Part shown: piece by piece, positions 27,764 through 36,314 of the stretch
How positions within the stretch are numbered: the stretch's first letter is position 1
Layout of the letters: each line of letters opens with the position of its first letter
Assembly: GCA_044223995.1 (NCBI GenBank)
Contig: JBGALE010000001.1
Coordinates: forward strand, 930,001-994,000
Length of the DNA stretch: 64,000 nucleotides
Source: JACMLD01 sp044223995
GTDB lineage: Bacteria; Bacteroidota; Bacteroidia; Chitinophagales; Chitinophagaceae
Direction of reading: 5' to 3'
The notes under the pieces: model-generated
What the model was told of the DNA's origin: nothing
Databases searched by the model: none
The model's input: the letters and a program-made list of their open reading frames with translations, nothing else
Program-made: the position numbers and the translations under genes

Positions 27764-28706
27764 GCCTTTTATACAAGGAAGGTACCGGTTTTAACCAGCG
27801 CAACAGGAAGGGAAGTTTATTGTGAAAGATAGTCGTATATGGTTCATGTAAGGCACCAAACCTTTTATAAAATTGTGCCACGCCCGGGTCATCCGAGCCT
27901 TCAAAGTCAAGCAGTAATTGCTTACCTGCATAGCTGCGGATAAAATGATCAATTAACAGGGAGGAACTACCATAGTTACGACTTCCGGGAGTATTACCCA
28001 CTAGCCAGTAATAAACGCGGCCGTTAAAGAATATAAATGTTGCAGCCGATAATAATATACCATCAGGGCCTAATACACCAAGTGTGACAGAATTACTTTT
28101 ATAATGCAGGTAAATGCTTTTCAGTTTCTCGAATAAGCCCTCTTCTACTTTGGTAAAGCCGGGAAATTCCACCCGGCAGATAGCTATCACGTCATCAATG
28201 GTAGTATCGCTCTTGATGGTGCAGCCACTGCTCATGGCTTTGGCGATATTTCTTTTGGTGTTGGTATGATATTGTTGTTCCAGGCTGTTATAATCACCTG
28301 ACAGATCCAATACATAATTGTTGCGCGGAAAAATCCGGTAATCACTTTCTCCGGGTATACTATTGTGGTGATGAAGACTGATATCCCATAATTTGAAGGA
28401 AGCTGGTATCGCCTGTAAAAAAGTGCCCACAAAATTTGTATTGATAGCTTTCCCAAACACGCCCAGTACCGGTGTCATGGAGGGTTGAAAAATATACGGG
28501 ATACCCATTTTTTTTCTTACCGGTAATGGCATCACACCATCATAATCGTTCATCACGAGTGCATCCCATTTGCCGGCCAGTGTATCGAGGTAAAAGGATT
28601 GTGCATACAGCAATCCATTTGGATCATGATTAATACAGGCATCCCATTTCTGTTTATCAATCTTTGTATGCGGGGTATAAATGATATGTTGGTTTGCCTG
28701 GCTCAT
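27753..28706 (-). CDS. FemAB/GNAT-fold acyltransferase-like protein
   Basis: 317 residues. The pattern of an N-terminal segment WDACINHDPNGLLYAQSFYLDTL, a middle region NTKRNIAKAMSSGC and a C-terminal half with SAATFIFFNGRVYYWLVGNTPGSRNYGSS resembles the FemAB-like/GNAT superfamily, which joins amino acids or acyl groups to cell-wall or exopolysaccharide precursors. The start codon is nine bases after the stop of the upstream M1 peptidase gene, so they form an operon. Substrate is unknown. Confidence 0.6.
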   Translation of the reverse strand: MSQANQHIIYTPHTKIDKQKWDACINHDPNGLLYAQSFYLDTLAGKWDALVMNDYDGVMPLPVRKKMGIPYIFQPSMTPVLGVFGKAINTNFVGTFLQAIPASFKLWDISLHHHNSIPGESDYRIFPRNNYVLDLSGDYNSLEQQYHTNTKRNIAKAMSSGCTIKSDTTIDDVIAICRVEFPGFTKVEEGLFEKLKSIYLHYKSNSVTLGVLGPDGILLSAATFIFFNGRVYYWLVGNTPGSRNYGSSSLLIDHFIRSYAGKQLLLDFEGSDDPGVAQFYKRFGALHEPYTTIFHNKLPFLLRWLKPVPSLYKRLIS

Positions 28707-28715
28707 GTGTAATAG

Positions 28716-31568
28716 CTACCAATCAAAACGTTTATCCATCTTCGACAGGTTAAAATGCTGGATATCGATGCTGAACGAAATACTCTTTATCAGCCTGTTC
28801 TTCGGCCAGGTAGATTTTATATAGTCTTTGAAATCGCTGCTGTACAATACAGGCATGTACACGTTCAGCAGGTTTTTTAACAATGACAACTGCAGGCCGG
28901 CCGTATACAGGAACTTTGAAGTAGGCGGGTTGTTTTTCCATGCTTCGGCATAGCTGCCAATATCAAGAAATAACTTCACCGGGAAGTTTTGCGGAAAAAT
29001 GCTGTTGGGCAGGGTAGTCGTAAAATTGAGCGCTCCCACCCACTGCTCCGAACGACCCTGTAAAAATTCATACTGATCGAGTATCAGTTTAAAACCACCG
29101 TCCCTGATCATGATCTGTTGTGAGGCAAGGCCTTTGTTGCCAACAGGCCCATCCGGATTGCTGATGGAAGCAGAACGGCCCAGGAAATAATTGGAATAGG
29201 TATAATCCTCTTCACCACGGACACCCAATAATTTGGGCTGGTAAATAAAGGCATTCGTTTTATCGGAACCTATATAACCAAACAAGGCGCCAAATACACG
29301 AACATTCATACCACCTCCTTTGGCATAATTGAAAAAGTAATTCCCATTCAGGTTAAATCGGTAAAAATCTTTTCCCTGCTGAAACTGTAATTGATACTCG
29401 TAAGGATATAATATCCGGCGGTTATCAACATTATAAGAGAGTTGCGTGATATATCGTGAGCCATTAATAAAACGGCTGGGATATACATTCTCCGCATCGC
29501 CATCTTTTGTGACGTACTTGTCGAATTTCTTTTCGCCAATAAAAAATACACGCAGATCAATATTGCTTTTTATCCGACTGAGCGCCGGATGTTTAAAAGA
29601 TACCAGTATGCCGGGTACGATTTTATAAAATGATTCAAACAGTTTATTACCCAGTGTATCCACGCTGGATTTGGAGGAAAAACGTTCACCCGATAAGGAG
29701 TATTCAATATTGTCAATCTTTGAATCAGCATAATGGGAATAGGAGATTCGGCCAATACCACTCAGTGCTTTACTGCCGGTGGCATATAAGGGAGCAATTA
29801 CATAACGAAAAGCAGCCACAGGCAGGCTATAATTATGTGCTACCAGGCCAATCATCAATTTGTCGTAATTATTATACCCAAGCCCGGGAAGCAGATTGAT
29901 GTATTGGTATTTGTCGGTATGGTTCAGGTTGAAGAAGGCGACTGGTTTTACCTGTTTCCTTGTATTGTTTGCTGTAAGGTTTCCTTTTTTATCCAGTAAG
30001 CTAAACAGGTCATCCACATTGGTGCCGCTCACTTCGGCGATTACTTTTTTAAAATCGTCGGGGTAAGGATGTTTGTATTGCCAGCGGCTGAAATATTCCT
30101 GCATGCACTTATCGAATGCGGCCGTACCCAATCGCAGTTCCAGCAATTGCATCCATTGACCCGTTTTTGAGTAGGTAACAAAATTGTAATTTGTTTCCGT
30201 CATGTTTTCGGAAGGCGTATTAATGGGCTGGTCTTTCTTCACCGTATACAGGCTTTGCAAGGCAATTCCTTCTATATGATCCGGAACTCGGGAAGAGATA
30301 AAATCGCCCGGCTTTTTTACTGGCTGCCGGGGAAATTCTTTTTCGTATCGTAAATCATAGTAAGTGTTGAACCCTTCATCCATCCAGGGATACATTCTTT
30401 CATTGGTGGCCAGCATACCCTGGAACCAGTTATGTCCCACTTCATGTTCTATCACAGACTCCAATTCATTACCGGAAGATACAGGTGTGATGGAGGTGAT
30501 GCAGGGATATTCCATACCGCCGGGAAAACCCAGTGGCGCTTCTGCAATGCTGACCAATGGATATGGATATTCTCCGATATGGTTGGAACGAAACCGCAAT
30601 GCTTTTTTAATGAGGTCAACGGATGACTGCCATATTTTCCCATCCGCTGGTAAATAATAACTGTATATATCAATTGTTTTGGCAGAAGACAATTGAATGG
30701 TATCGTGTTTTACCACAAAACGTTTATCGGCAAACCATGCGAAGTCATGAATATTGTTTTGTTTGAACAGGATCGTTTTGGTTTCTTTTGCACTAACAGG
30801 AAATGCCTGGACAATCTTTTTTACAATCCTTGATGAACCCTTTTTTGTAACGACTTTATTCACGGTAGGTTCCCAGTTGAAATTGGATCGCGACAGCAGC
30901 CATTCTTTTTCTTCCGGGTTTTGCAATTCACCACTGGAAGCCACCACATAATTTTGGGGAACGGTTACCTGCACCTGGTAATCGCCGATTTCACTGTAAA
31001 ACTCTCCCTGGTCAAGATAGGGCATGGGGTGCCAGCCTGTACGATCGTATACTGCCGGTTTGGGATACCATTGTGTTACCTGGTAAGCATTGCCCTTGTG
31101 ACCGCCGCGCGAAAAATTTTCCGGCAATTGTACATGAAAGGGAGTAGAGATGAGTATGTTGCCACCGGGCGCTAACGGTTGCGGTAAAACGATTTTGATG
31201 ACATCAATGTACTGCGGGTGGTCTGTTGTTTGAGCAGTCGTGCCGTTTACTTTAAAATCGAGCTGGTTGATATAACCCCGTTGTTCCCGCTCGCTGAAAT
31301 AAAAATCGGCGCGGTTGTTCAGCAGCATTTGTTCACTGAAAGCTGTTTTATCGTTCTTATAGGCATTGGGCCATACATGAAACCAGATGAAATGCAGTGT
31401 ATCGGGCGAATTATTGGTATAAGTGATCTTTTCATATCCATCCAGTGTATGATCCACATCGTTGAGCGTAACATCGATCACATAGTCCACTTTTTGCTGC
31501 CAGTAGGATTGGGCGTTTAGCCCTGACTGTAAGGAAAAGAGAATGAGCAGTAAAAGGAGTTTTTGCAC
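28716..31568 (-). CDS. Large M1-family metallopeptidase
   Basis: 950 residues with a clear signal peptide (MQKLLLLLILFSLQSGLNAQ). The M1 catalytic core has GGMEYP (350-355), zinc site HEVGH (375-379) and glutamate in WMDEGF (398). The C-terminal 400 residues are rich in beta-strand patterns with alternating aromatic residues and may form a barrel or beta-sandwich domain; no T9SS sorting tag is evident. Likely a periplasmic or outer-membrane-associated peptidase. First gene of a two-gene operon with the FemAB-like gene. Confidence 0.82.
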   Translation of the reverse strand: MQKLLLLLILFSLQSGLNAQSYWQQKVDYVIDVTLNDVDHTLDGYEKITYTNNSPDTLHFIWFHVWPNAYKNDKTAFSEQMLLNNRADFYFSEREQRGYINQLDFKVNGTTAQTTDHPQYIDVIKIVLPQPLAPGGNILISTPFHVQLPENFSRGGHKGNAYQVTQWYPKPAVYDRTGWHPMPYLDQGEFYSEIGDYQVQVTVPQNYVVASSGELQNPEEKEWLLSRSNFNWEPTVNKVVTKKGSSRIVKKIVQAFPVSAKETKTILFKQNNIHDFAWFADKRFVVKHDTIQLSSAKTIDIYSYYLPADGKIWQSSVDLIKKALRFRSNHIGEYPYPLVSIAEAPLGFPGGMEYPCITSITPVSSGNELESVIEHEVGHNWFQGMLATNERMYPWMDEGFNTYYDLRYEKEFPRQPVKKPGDFISSRVPDHIEGIALQSLYTVKKDQPINTPSENMTETNYNFVTYSKTGQWMQLLELRLGTAAFDKCMQEYFSRWQYKHPYPDDFKKVIAEVSGTNVDDLFSLLDKKGNLTANNTRKQVKPVAFFNLNHTDKYQYINLLPGLGYNNYDKLMIGLVAHNYSLPVAAFRYVIAPLYATGSKALSGIGRISYSHYADSKIDNIEYSLSGERFSSKSSVDTLGNKLFESFYKIVPGILVSFKHPALSRIKSNIDLRVFFIGEKKFDKYVTKDGDAENVYPSRFINGSRYITQLSYNVDNRRILYPYEYQLQFQQGKDFYRFNLNGNYFFNYAKGGGMNVRVFGALFGYIGSDKTNAFIYQPKLLGVRGEEDYTYSNYFLGRSASISNPDGPVGNKGLASQQIMIRDGGFKLILDQYEFLQGRSEQWVGALNFTTTLPNSIFPQNFPVKLFLDIGSYAEAWKNNPPTSKFLYTAGLQLSLLKNLLNVYMPVLYSSDFKDYIKSTWPKNRLIKSISFSIDIQHFNLSKMDKRFDW

Positions 31569-31631
31569 AGAGATGGTCTTTGAATCAAAAATAATCTAAA
31601 AGCAGGAAACTTTGGTGCTTTACCGTATGGG

Positions 31632-33041
31632 CTACCGGCCCTTTCCAAGGAAAATAATACGAAGCGTATGAAACATGATTTTAAAATCCAGCGCCAGCGA
31701 TATGTTTTCCATATACACGAGGTCGTATTTCATTCGCTCGATCATTTCATCTACATTTTCTGCATAGCCAAATTGTACCATGCCCCAGGAGGTAAGCCCC
31801 GGTTTTACTTTCAGCAGGTATTTGAAATAAGGTGTGCGCACTACCAGTTGATCGATATAATATTTTCTTTCCGGTCTTGGTCCTACCAGGCTCATTTCAC
31901 CAATCAATACATTCCACAATTGGGGCAATTCATCCAGTCGCCATTTGCGCATCACTTTTCCCCAGGGAGTAATGCGTGGATCGGTATGTGATGACAAGGC
32001 AGGCCCGTTTTTCTCGGCATCGCTGTACATAGAGCGAAATTTTTGAATGGTAAATGGGTTGCCTTTATACCCAATGCGTTCCTGTGAATACAGTATAGGA
32101 CCGCTGGACGAGAGCCGTACGCGGATGGCTACATAGATCATCAGCGGCCATAATAATAGAAAGCCCAGCACCGCCACAATGATATCGATCAGCCTTTTGA
32201 TGTTTTGCTGCCATTCGGGTATTAATCCTGTCCGGATATCGGTAAGTGCAGGACCAAAAACATTTTTTGTTTTTACCGAACCGGCAATGATATCAAGTGT
32301 GCTCGGTACAATTTTTACATCCACTTCTTTTTCGCCGAGGCGGTTGATAACCGCTTCCACCTGTTGTTTGTCGGGCGTATCCATCGCTACAATTACCAGC
32401 TCCACCTGTTCGTGGTCGATGATGTGTTCCAAATCATTCATGACGCCTAGCCAGGGAAGGTGTTGCGATAATCCATTTTTTATATCGCTGACAAAACCAG
32501 CGTATACAAAACCCGACTGTCGGAGCGGTTCCCTTGTTTCGTGGTACAGGTTTTCTGCTGCTTTCGTATCACCCGCCAGTATGGCATTGAAATGAACGGT
32601 GCCGGTGAGCAATTGTTTCTTGGCAATGTTGAGCAATATCCAGCGTATACCTGCGGTTAACAGGAATTGTATCAGGATAAAACTGCCGTACACACTGTAA
32701 TAATATTTTATGCTGTGGTCGTAATCGTTCAGGATAATTACAAAGAAGATGATCGTACATCCTATCAGGCTGCAGAAAAATGTGGTGGAAATTTCATTCA
32801 GCCTGGATTTTTTATAGAGTGATCCGTAACTGCCGACAAGAAAATAAAAACAAACCCATAGCAGTGGCAGCATCGTAATGCCGAGGATGAAGCGGTTGTT
32901 TAAATCAAGGTGGCTGCCCGTATAGAAAGGTTCGCGAAGCAATTCTTTCCGGACGACGGTAAAGAGTATCCATGTAATGGCAGCAGCGAAATAATCGCCG
33001 AATATATACCAGCCGATATGAATTTTTTTAACAGAGGGCAT
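31632..33041 (-). CDS. Polyprenyl-phosphate sugar-1-phosphate transferase (WcaJ/WbaP type)
   Basis: 469 residues. About five N-terminal membrane segments (within 10-140) are followed by a Rossmann-like CoA-binding-type domain (about 145-250) and the catalytic bacterial sugar transferase domain (from KRLIDIIVAVLGF near 285), with RIGYKGNPFTIQKFRSM, LDELPQLWNV and SLVGPRPE. This is the layout of enzymes that start exopolysaccharide repeat units on undecaprenyl phosphate. It starts nine bases after the stop of the upstream oxidoreductase gene (operon). Confidence 0.88.
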   Translation of the reverse strand: MPSVKKIHIGWYIFGDYFAAAITWILFTVVRKELLREPFYTGSHLDLNNRFILGITMLPLLWVCFYFLVGSYGSLYKKSRLNEISTTFFCSLIGCTIIFFVIILNDYDHSIKYYYSVYGSFILIQFLLTAGIRWILLNIAKKQLLTGTVHFNAILAGDTKAAENLYHETREPLRQSGFVYAGFVSDIKNGLSQHLPWLGVMNDLEHIIDHEQVELVIVAMDTPDKQQVEAVINRLGEKEVDVKIVPSTLDIIAGSVKTKNVFGPALTDIRTGLIPEWQQNIKRLIDIIVAVLGFLLLWPLMIYVAIRVRLSSSGPILYSQERIGYKGNPFTIQKFRSMYSDAEKNGPALSSHTDPRITPWGKVMRKWRLDELPQLWNVLIGEMSLVGPRPERKYYIDQLVVRTPYFKYLLKVKPGLTSWGMVQFGYAENVDEMIERMKYDLVYMENISLALDFKIMFHTLRIIFLGKGR

Positions 33042-33050
33042 TCCGTGGTT

Positions 33051-34025
33051 CTAAGCGTTGATCGTAGCGTTTTTTATTTTACTCAATATCTGGTGTGCAA
33101 TGTCCATGGCACGGTAACCATCCACTTCGCTTACCACCACCGGTGTATTGTTGACGATGGCATCCCTGAACTTTTCCAGTTCCATTTTTATGGCGTTTAC
33201 TTCGGGTATCAGCGGATTTAATACAGCAATGGTTCTTTTTCCGTGTGGTGTATCCAGGTCAAAACTAAAAGCATCCAGGTCCTGTGGTGATTTCAGTTTG
33301 ATGATTTCTGTTTTTTTATTCAGGAAGTCGATACCGATATACGCATCTTTCTGGAATACGCGCATTTTACGCATTCGTTTCATTGATATCCTGCTGCTGG
33401 TCAGGTTGGCCACGCAGCCGTTGTTGAATTCTATGCGCACGTTAGCGATGTCCGGTGTATCGGTCATGACGGCCACGCCGCTGGCAGAGATGGCTTTTAC
33501 TTCACTTTTTACGAGGCTTAGTATGATATCGATATCGTGGATCATGAGGTCTAGGATCACGCTCACTTCTGTACCGCGGGGGTTGAACTGTGCCAGCCGG
33601 TGTACTTCAATAAACATGGGGTTGAGGCTAAGGTCGTGGGTGGCCAGGTAGGCGGGGTTGAACCTTTCCACATGGCCCACCTGCATTTTTACATTGCTTT
33701 CCTTTACCAGTTTCACCAGTGCCCGGGCTTCGTCCATAGTATTGGCCAGTGGTTTTTCCACGAATACGTGTTTGCCTTTTTTTATGGCAGCTTCGCAGAG
33801 ATCGTAGTGAAAATTGGTAGGCGCCACGATGTCGACGGCCTGGCAGGCATCCATCAGGGTTTCGGGGTCAAGAAACCGGGGAAGCTGGTATTTTTCGCTT
33901 ACTTCCTGTGCGGCGTCATCGTTTGGGTCATAAAAACCCACCAGTTCCACGCCAGCCATGTCTTTCCAGTTGTTCAGGTGAAATTTTCCCAGGTGCCCAA
34001 CGCCAAAAACGCCGATCTTAAGCAT
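33051..34025 (-). CDS. Gfo/Idh/MocA-family oxidoreductase
   Basis: 324 residues. The N-terminal Rossmann motif is IGVFGVGHLGKFHL, followed by the family lysine motif EKPLANT near 93-99 and the C-terminal GFO_IDH_MocA_C region with HDIDIILSL. These enzymes oxidise or reduce sugars and sugar nucleotides with NAD(P). Co-transcription with the sugar-phosphate transferase suggests making a nucleotide sugar for the same glycan. A TATCTTTG element on this strand (34052-34045) may be its -7 promoter box, but no clear -33 box was found. Confidence 0.82.
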   Translation of the reverse strand: MLKIGVFGVGHLGKFHLNNWKDMAGVELVGFYDPNDDAAQEVSEKYQLPRFLDPETLMDACQAVDIVAPTNFHYDLCEAAIKKGKHVFVEKPLANTMDEARALVKLVKESNVKMQVGHVERFNPAYLATHDLSLNPMFIEVHRLAQFNPRGTEVSVILDLMIHDIDIILSLVKSEVKAISASGVAVMTDTPDIANVRIEFNNGCVANLTSSRISMKRMRKMRVFQKDAYIGIDFLNKKTEIIKLKSPQDLDAFSFDLDTPHGKRTIAVLNPLIPEVNAIKMELEKFRDAIVNNTPVVVSEVDGYRAMDIAHQILSKIKNATINA

Positions 34026-34265
34026 ACAAAACTGTTTAATGGGTCAAAGATAACATTATGAAGGTTGCGTGGCGGCGGGTGTAATAATTGGTGGAAAATA
34101 TGTATTGACCAGCAGCAGAATAGAGCTGAGCGGTGGTTGTGTCACTCACTTGTGCAGCAGTAATAACATCAGCGAAATTAATATGAAGAAAACGACCAAT
34201 AAGGCAAATCTTTTTTTGCCAAAAACTGAAATCTCCTATCTTTGCCATCCCAAAATTGAAGGGAA

Positions 34266-34339
34266 GGATCGGTAGTTCAGTTGGTTAGAATGCTGCCCTG
34301 TCACGGCAGAGGTCGCGGGTTCGAGTCCCGTCCGGTCCG
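34266..34339 (+). tRNA. tRNA-Asp (anticodon GTC)
   Basis: Complete cloverleaf: acceptor GGATCGG/CCGGTCC (one G-U), anticodon loop ctGTCac within CTGCC/GGCAG stem, T-arm GCGGG-TTCGAGT-CCCGT, discriminator G at 34339. The 27 bases 34317-34343, covering most of the T-arm, the acceptor 3' strand and four bases past the tRNA, recur exactly at 34683-34709. Confidence 0.95.
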
Positions 34340-34361
34340 CAAGTCTTAGCGATAAGTTTAC

Positions 34362-34385
34362 AAAGCCCCAACAGGGGCTTTTTTT
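34362..34385 (+). terminator. Terminator after tRNA-Asp, abutting the GIY-YIG start
   Basis: Stem AAAGCCCC/GGGGCTTT with loop AACA (34362-34380 plus) and a T-run that ends exactly at the ATG (34386) of the GIY-YIG gene. It should stop most tRNA transcripts and hold expression of the nuclease gene low. Confidence 0.88.
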
Positions 34386-34652
34386 ATGCCCTATTATGTA
34401 TACATATTGAAAAGCGAAATGGATGGCACTTACTATAAAGGAAGTACTTCTGACTATTTAAAAAGATTGGAAGAACATAACAGAGGGTTGTCGCGATACA
34501 CTTCCAGTAAGGTCCCCTGGCGTTTGGTATACGTAGAAGAGCATCCGGATAAACAATCAGCGTTAATCAGGGAAAGAAAACTCAAAAAATGTAAAGCAGA
34601 CTATTTCGAATGGCTCACTGCACAAACGTCGAATATTTTAAATAGTAAATAA
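34386..34652 (+). CDS. Small GIY-YIG nuclease (URI-type)
   Basis: 88 residues forming a single GIY-YIG domain: MPYYVYILKS (GIY element), TYYKGST (YIG element), the catalytic arginine helix LKRLEEHNRG and the conserved glutamate region in RLVYVEEHPDK. This compact type, related to UPF0213/YhbQ proteins, has no DNA-binding appendage. The gene sits between tRNA-Asp and a second copy of the tRNA-Asp 3' end, the arrangement expected of a mobile element that restores the tRNA gene on insertion. Its ATG directly follows the U-tract of a terminator. Cleavage target is unknown. Confidence 0.85.
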   Translation: MPYYVYILKSEMDGTYYKGSTSDYLKRLEEHNRGLSRYTSSKVPWRLVYVEEHPDKQSALIRERKLKKCKADYFEWLTAQTSNILNSK

Positions 34653-34655
34653 ATT

Positions 34656-34709
34656 CTGTCACGGTCCCGGCTAAGCCGGGACGGGTTCGAGTCCCGTCCG
34701 GTCCGCAAG
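34656..34709 (+). repeat. Second copy of the tRNA-Asp 3' end with palindromic insert
   Basis: 34656-34664 (CTGTCACGG) matches the tRNA-Asp anticodon loop, and 34683-34709 is identical for 27 bases to 34317-34343. Between them a perfect hairpin (GTCCCGGC-TAA-GCCGGGAC, 34664-34682) replaces ten bases of the anticodon stem and variable region. Only four bases separate the GIY-YIG stop from the start of the copy. The copy lacks a 5' half and cannot be a tRNA by itself. Confidence 0.88.
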
Positions 34710-34745
34710 AAGCTTCACAGAAATGTGGAGCTTCTTTGTTTTTGT
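34707..34745 (+). terminator. Strong terminator after the tRNA-Asp 3' copy
   Basis: 13-base stem AAGAAGCTTCACA/TGTGGAGCTTCTT (one G-U) with GAAA loop, followed by TGTTTTTG. It may be the original tRNA-Asp terminator displaced by the inserted element. Confidence 0.85.
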
Positions 34746-34966
34746 ATCAAAATATTTGACGGAAGTCGTCTGCAAACGTCAGCGCCTTCCTTTTAAAACC
34801 CCAGACAGGAGCATTTGTATGTCCTGACGGCAACTTGTTAATACCCAATCAAAAGAGGAGATGTTATTTTTGGAAGTAACAGCATATAATTACATGTCGC
34901 CGGCTGATTTCTGGTTGCGTCCGGATTCAGATGCCATAAGCCTGAGTTTAATAAGTACAAGATTTT

Positions 34967-35011
34967 TTGTGTTGGAAAATTGTCTTAAATTTGAGGACAA
35001 ATGTCCAAATT
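34967..35011 (+). promoter_or_regulatory. Promoter and candidate operator of the RES/Xre module
   Basis: TTG at 34967-34969 and TAAATTTG at 34986-34993 (16-base spacer) form a Bacteroidota-type promoter. An imperfect inverted repeat AATTTGAGGAC-AAAT-GTCCAAATT (34988-35011) overlaps the -7 element and lies just before the ATG at 35020, a typical place for the antitoxin's own operator. Confidence 0.55.
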
Positions 35012-35019
35012 CGTATTGT

Positions 35020-35520
35020 ATGGCACCTGAAACAAGTAATATTACAAGCAAATTAGACAAAGAAATTACAAGCATTGTAAAGCGCTCAAGATTTGACCAT
35101 AAATTTCTTAAAGGAAAGAAGAATATTACTTATGCTGATTTTTTTGCGAATAAGCTATTGATGATTCTTGTTATAAGAGAGGGAGTGACTTATTCCTTAT
35201 TCAGCTTAATTCAACATTCCACTCCTTTCACGGAGGAAAATTGGGCAGACTTTCTGGACATTTCTACAAAATCATTGCATAGGTATAAACAGACTTCAAA
35301 AAGCTTTAAGCCAATTCAGTCAGAAAAAATAATTGAAATGGCGGAAGTTACAAATGTTGGTGTCGATGTTTTTGGAGATATGGATAAGTTCAAACTTTGG
35401 CTTGAAACTCCCAATTTTTCATTAGGCAGTTTGAAGCCAATAGAACTTCTAAAAGACTCATACGGGAAAGAGTTAGTGATAAGTGAATTGACCAGAATTA
35501 ATTATGGAATTTTAGCTTGA
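35020..35520 (+). CDS. Xre/MbcA/ParS-type antitoxin of a RES toxin-antitoxin pair
   Basis: About 166 residues from the ATG at 35020; the open frame reaches 34861, but the promoter/operator at 34967-35011 and the family length favour the later start. The protein has an N-terminal helical region, an Xre-like HTH segment (WADFLDISTKSLHRYKQTSKSF) and the C-terminal toxin-binding domain (VFGDMDKFKLWLETPNFSLGSLKPIELLKDS), where the GxxPIELL-like motif is characteristic of DUF2384. It should repress the operon and neutralise the RES toxin, whose ATG overlaps its stop by one base. Confidence 0.85.
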   Translation: MAPETSNITSKLDKEITSIVKRSRFDHKFLKGKKNITYADFFANKLLMILVIREGVTYSLFSLIQHSTPFTEENWADFLDISTKSLHRYKQTSKSFKPIQSEKIIEMAEVTNVGVDVFGDMDKFKLWLETPNFSLGSLKPIELLKDSYGKELVISELTRINYGILA

Positions 35521-35978
35521 TGGAAGCATATCGTTTATCAAGAGAAAAATATGCATCGGTATTATCTGGTAAGGGCGCTGCTTTAAAAGGGGCAAGATGG
35601 AATTCTACTGGTGTGGAAATTATTTATACGGCTGGTAATCGCTCACTTGCAATGGCAGAAGTAGCCGTGCATTTTACTTTAGCGACCCTGCCTGCTGATT
35701 ATAAGATGGTCACCATCTATATTCCGGATAAAATATCTCTGAAAAAAGTGAACCCAGGTGATTTACCTCCAGACTGGAATACATTTCCACATCCTGTTTC
35801 TACACAAGCCATCGGAGATAAGTTTATTGCAGACAACAAATATTGTGTGTTACAAATTCCTTCCGCAGTCACCAAGGGTGATTATAATTTGCTGATTAAT
35901 CCCAATCATTCAGATTTTGCAACAATTAAAATAACAGATATTGACGATTTCCCTTTTGATAAGCGAATATTCAAATAA
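35520..35978 (+). CDS. RES-domain toxin
   Basis: 152 residues from the ATG at 35520. The RES fold is indicated by MEAYRLSREKY, the conserved GARWNSTG (Arg26), an EIIYTAGN strand, Glu47 in MAEVAVH and the C-terminal DYNLLINPNHSDF. RES toxins degrade NAD+ (phosphorylase or glycohydrolase) or modify targets with ADP-ribose. Gene order (antitoxin first, one-base overlap) is the usual arrangement. The key Arg and Glu are present, so it looks intact. Confidence 0.88.
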   Translation: MEAYRLSREKYASVLSGKGAALKGARWNSTGVEIIYTAGNRSLAMAEVAVHFTLATLPADYKMVTIYIPDKISLKKVNPGDLPPDWNTFPHPVSTQAIGDKFIADNKYCVLQIPSAVTKGDYNLLINPNHSDFATIKITDIDDFPFDKRIFK

Positions 35979-36082
35979 TGCAGCAGGCAACAAAAGGAAG
36001 GCTGCAAGGCTGATGGATTTGACTTACTGAAAGCAGGGCAATTGCTTTTGGCAGGACAAAAGTAAATGACACATTTGGTTTC

Positions 36083-36265
36083 TTAATTCACTATTTCACA
36101 AAAGAAACAGGCTTGCAATTGGTCGTGGCTGATATCGCCCGTTCTTTTGAATGCTTTATAAGTCTCGGGCGCATTTAACTGTTTGAGGGCATATCCGCAT
36201 GATTCATAGCTTTCACCAGCAAAAGATATACAGGCAGTTTTATTATCGGCCGATAAAGGATACAT
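36083..36265 (-). CDS. Small uncharacterised ORF
   Basis: 60 codons on the minus strand with four cysteines and an ordinary amino-acid mix (MYPLSADNKTACISF at the start). No family recognised. It sits in the 336-base gap between the RES toxin and the glycoside hydrolase and could be a fragment or a chance frame. Nothing else is visible in that gap. Confidence 0.25.
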   Translation of the reverse strand: MYPLSADNKTACISFAGESYESCGYALKQLNAPETYKAFKRTGDISHDQLQACFFCEIVN

Positions 36266-36314
36266 TCGCTGTATAATTAAAGTATATTGTATGCTGACAA
36301 TACAGGGTCATCTG

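Noticed and set aside
34861..35019. Longer N-terminus for the Xre antitoxin
   Set aside because: The promoter and inverted repeat lie inside this extension and the family length fits the start at 35020.
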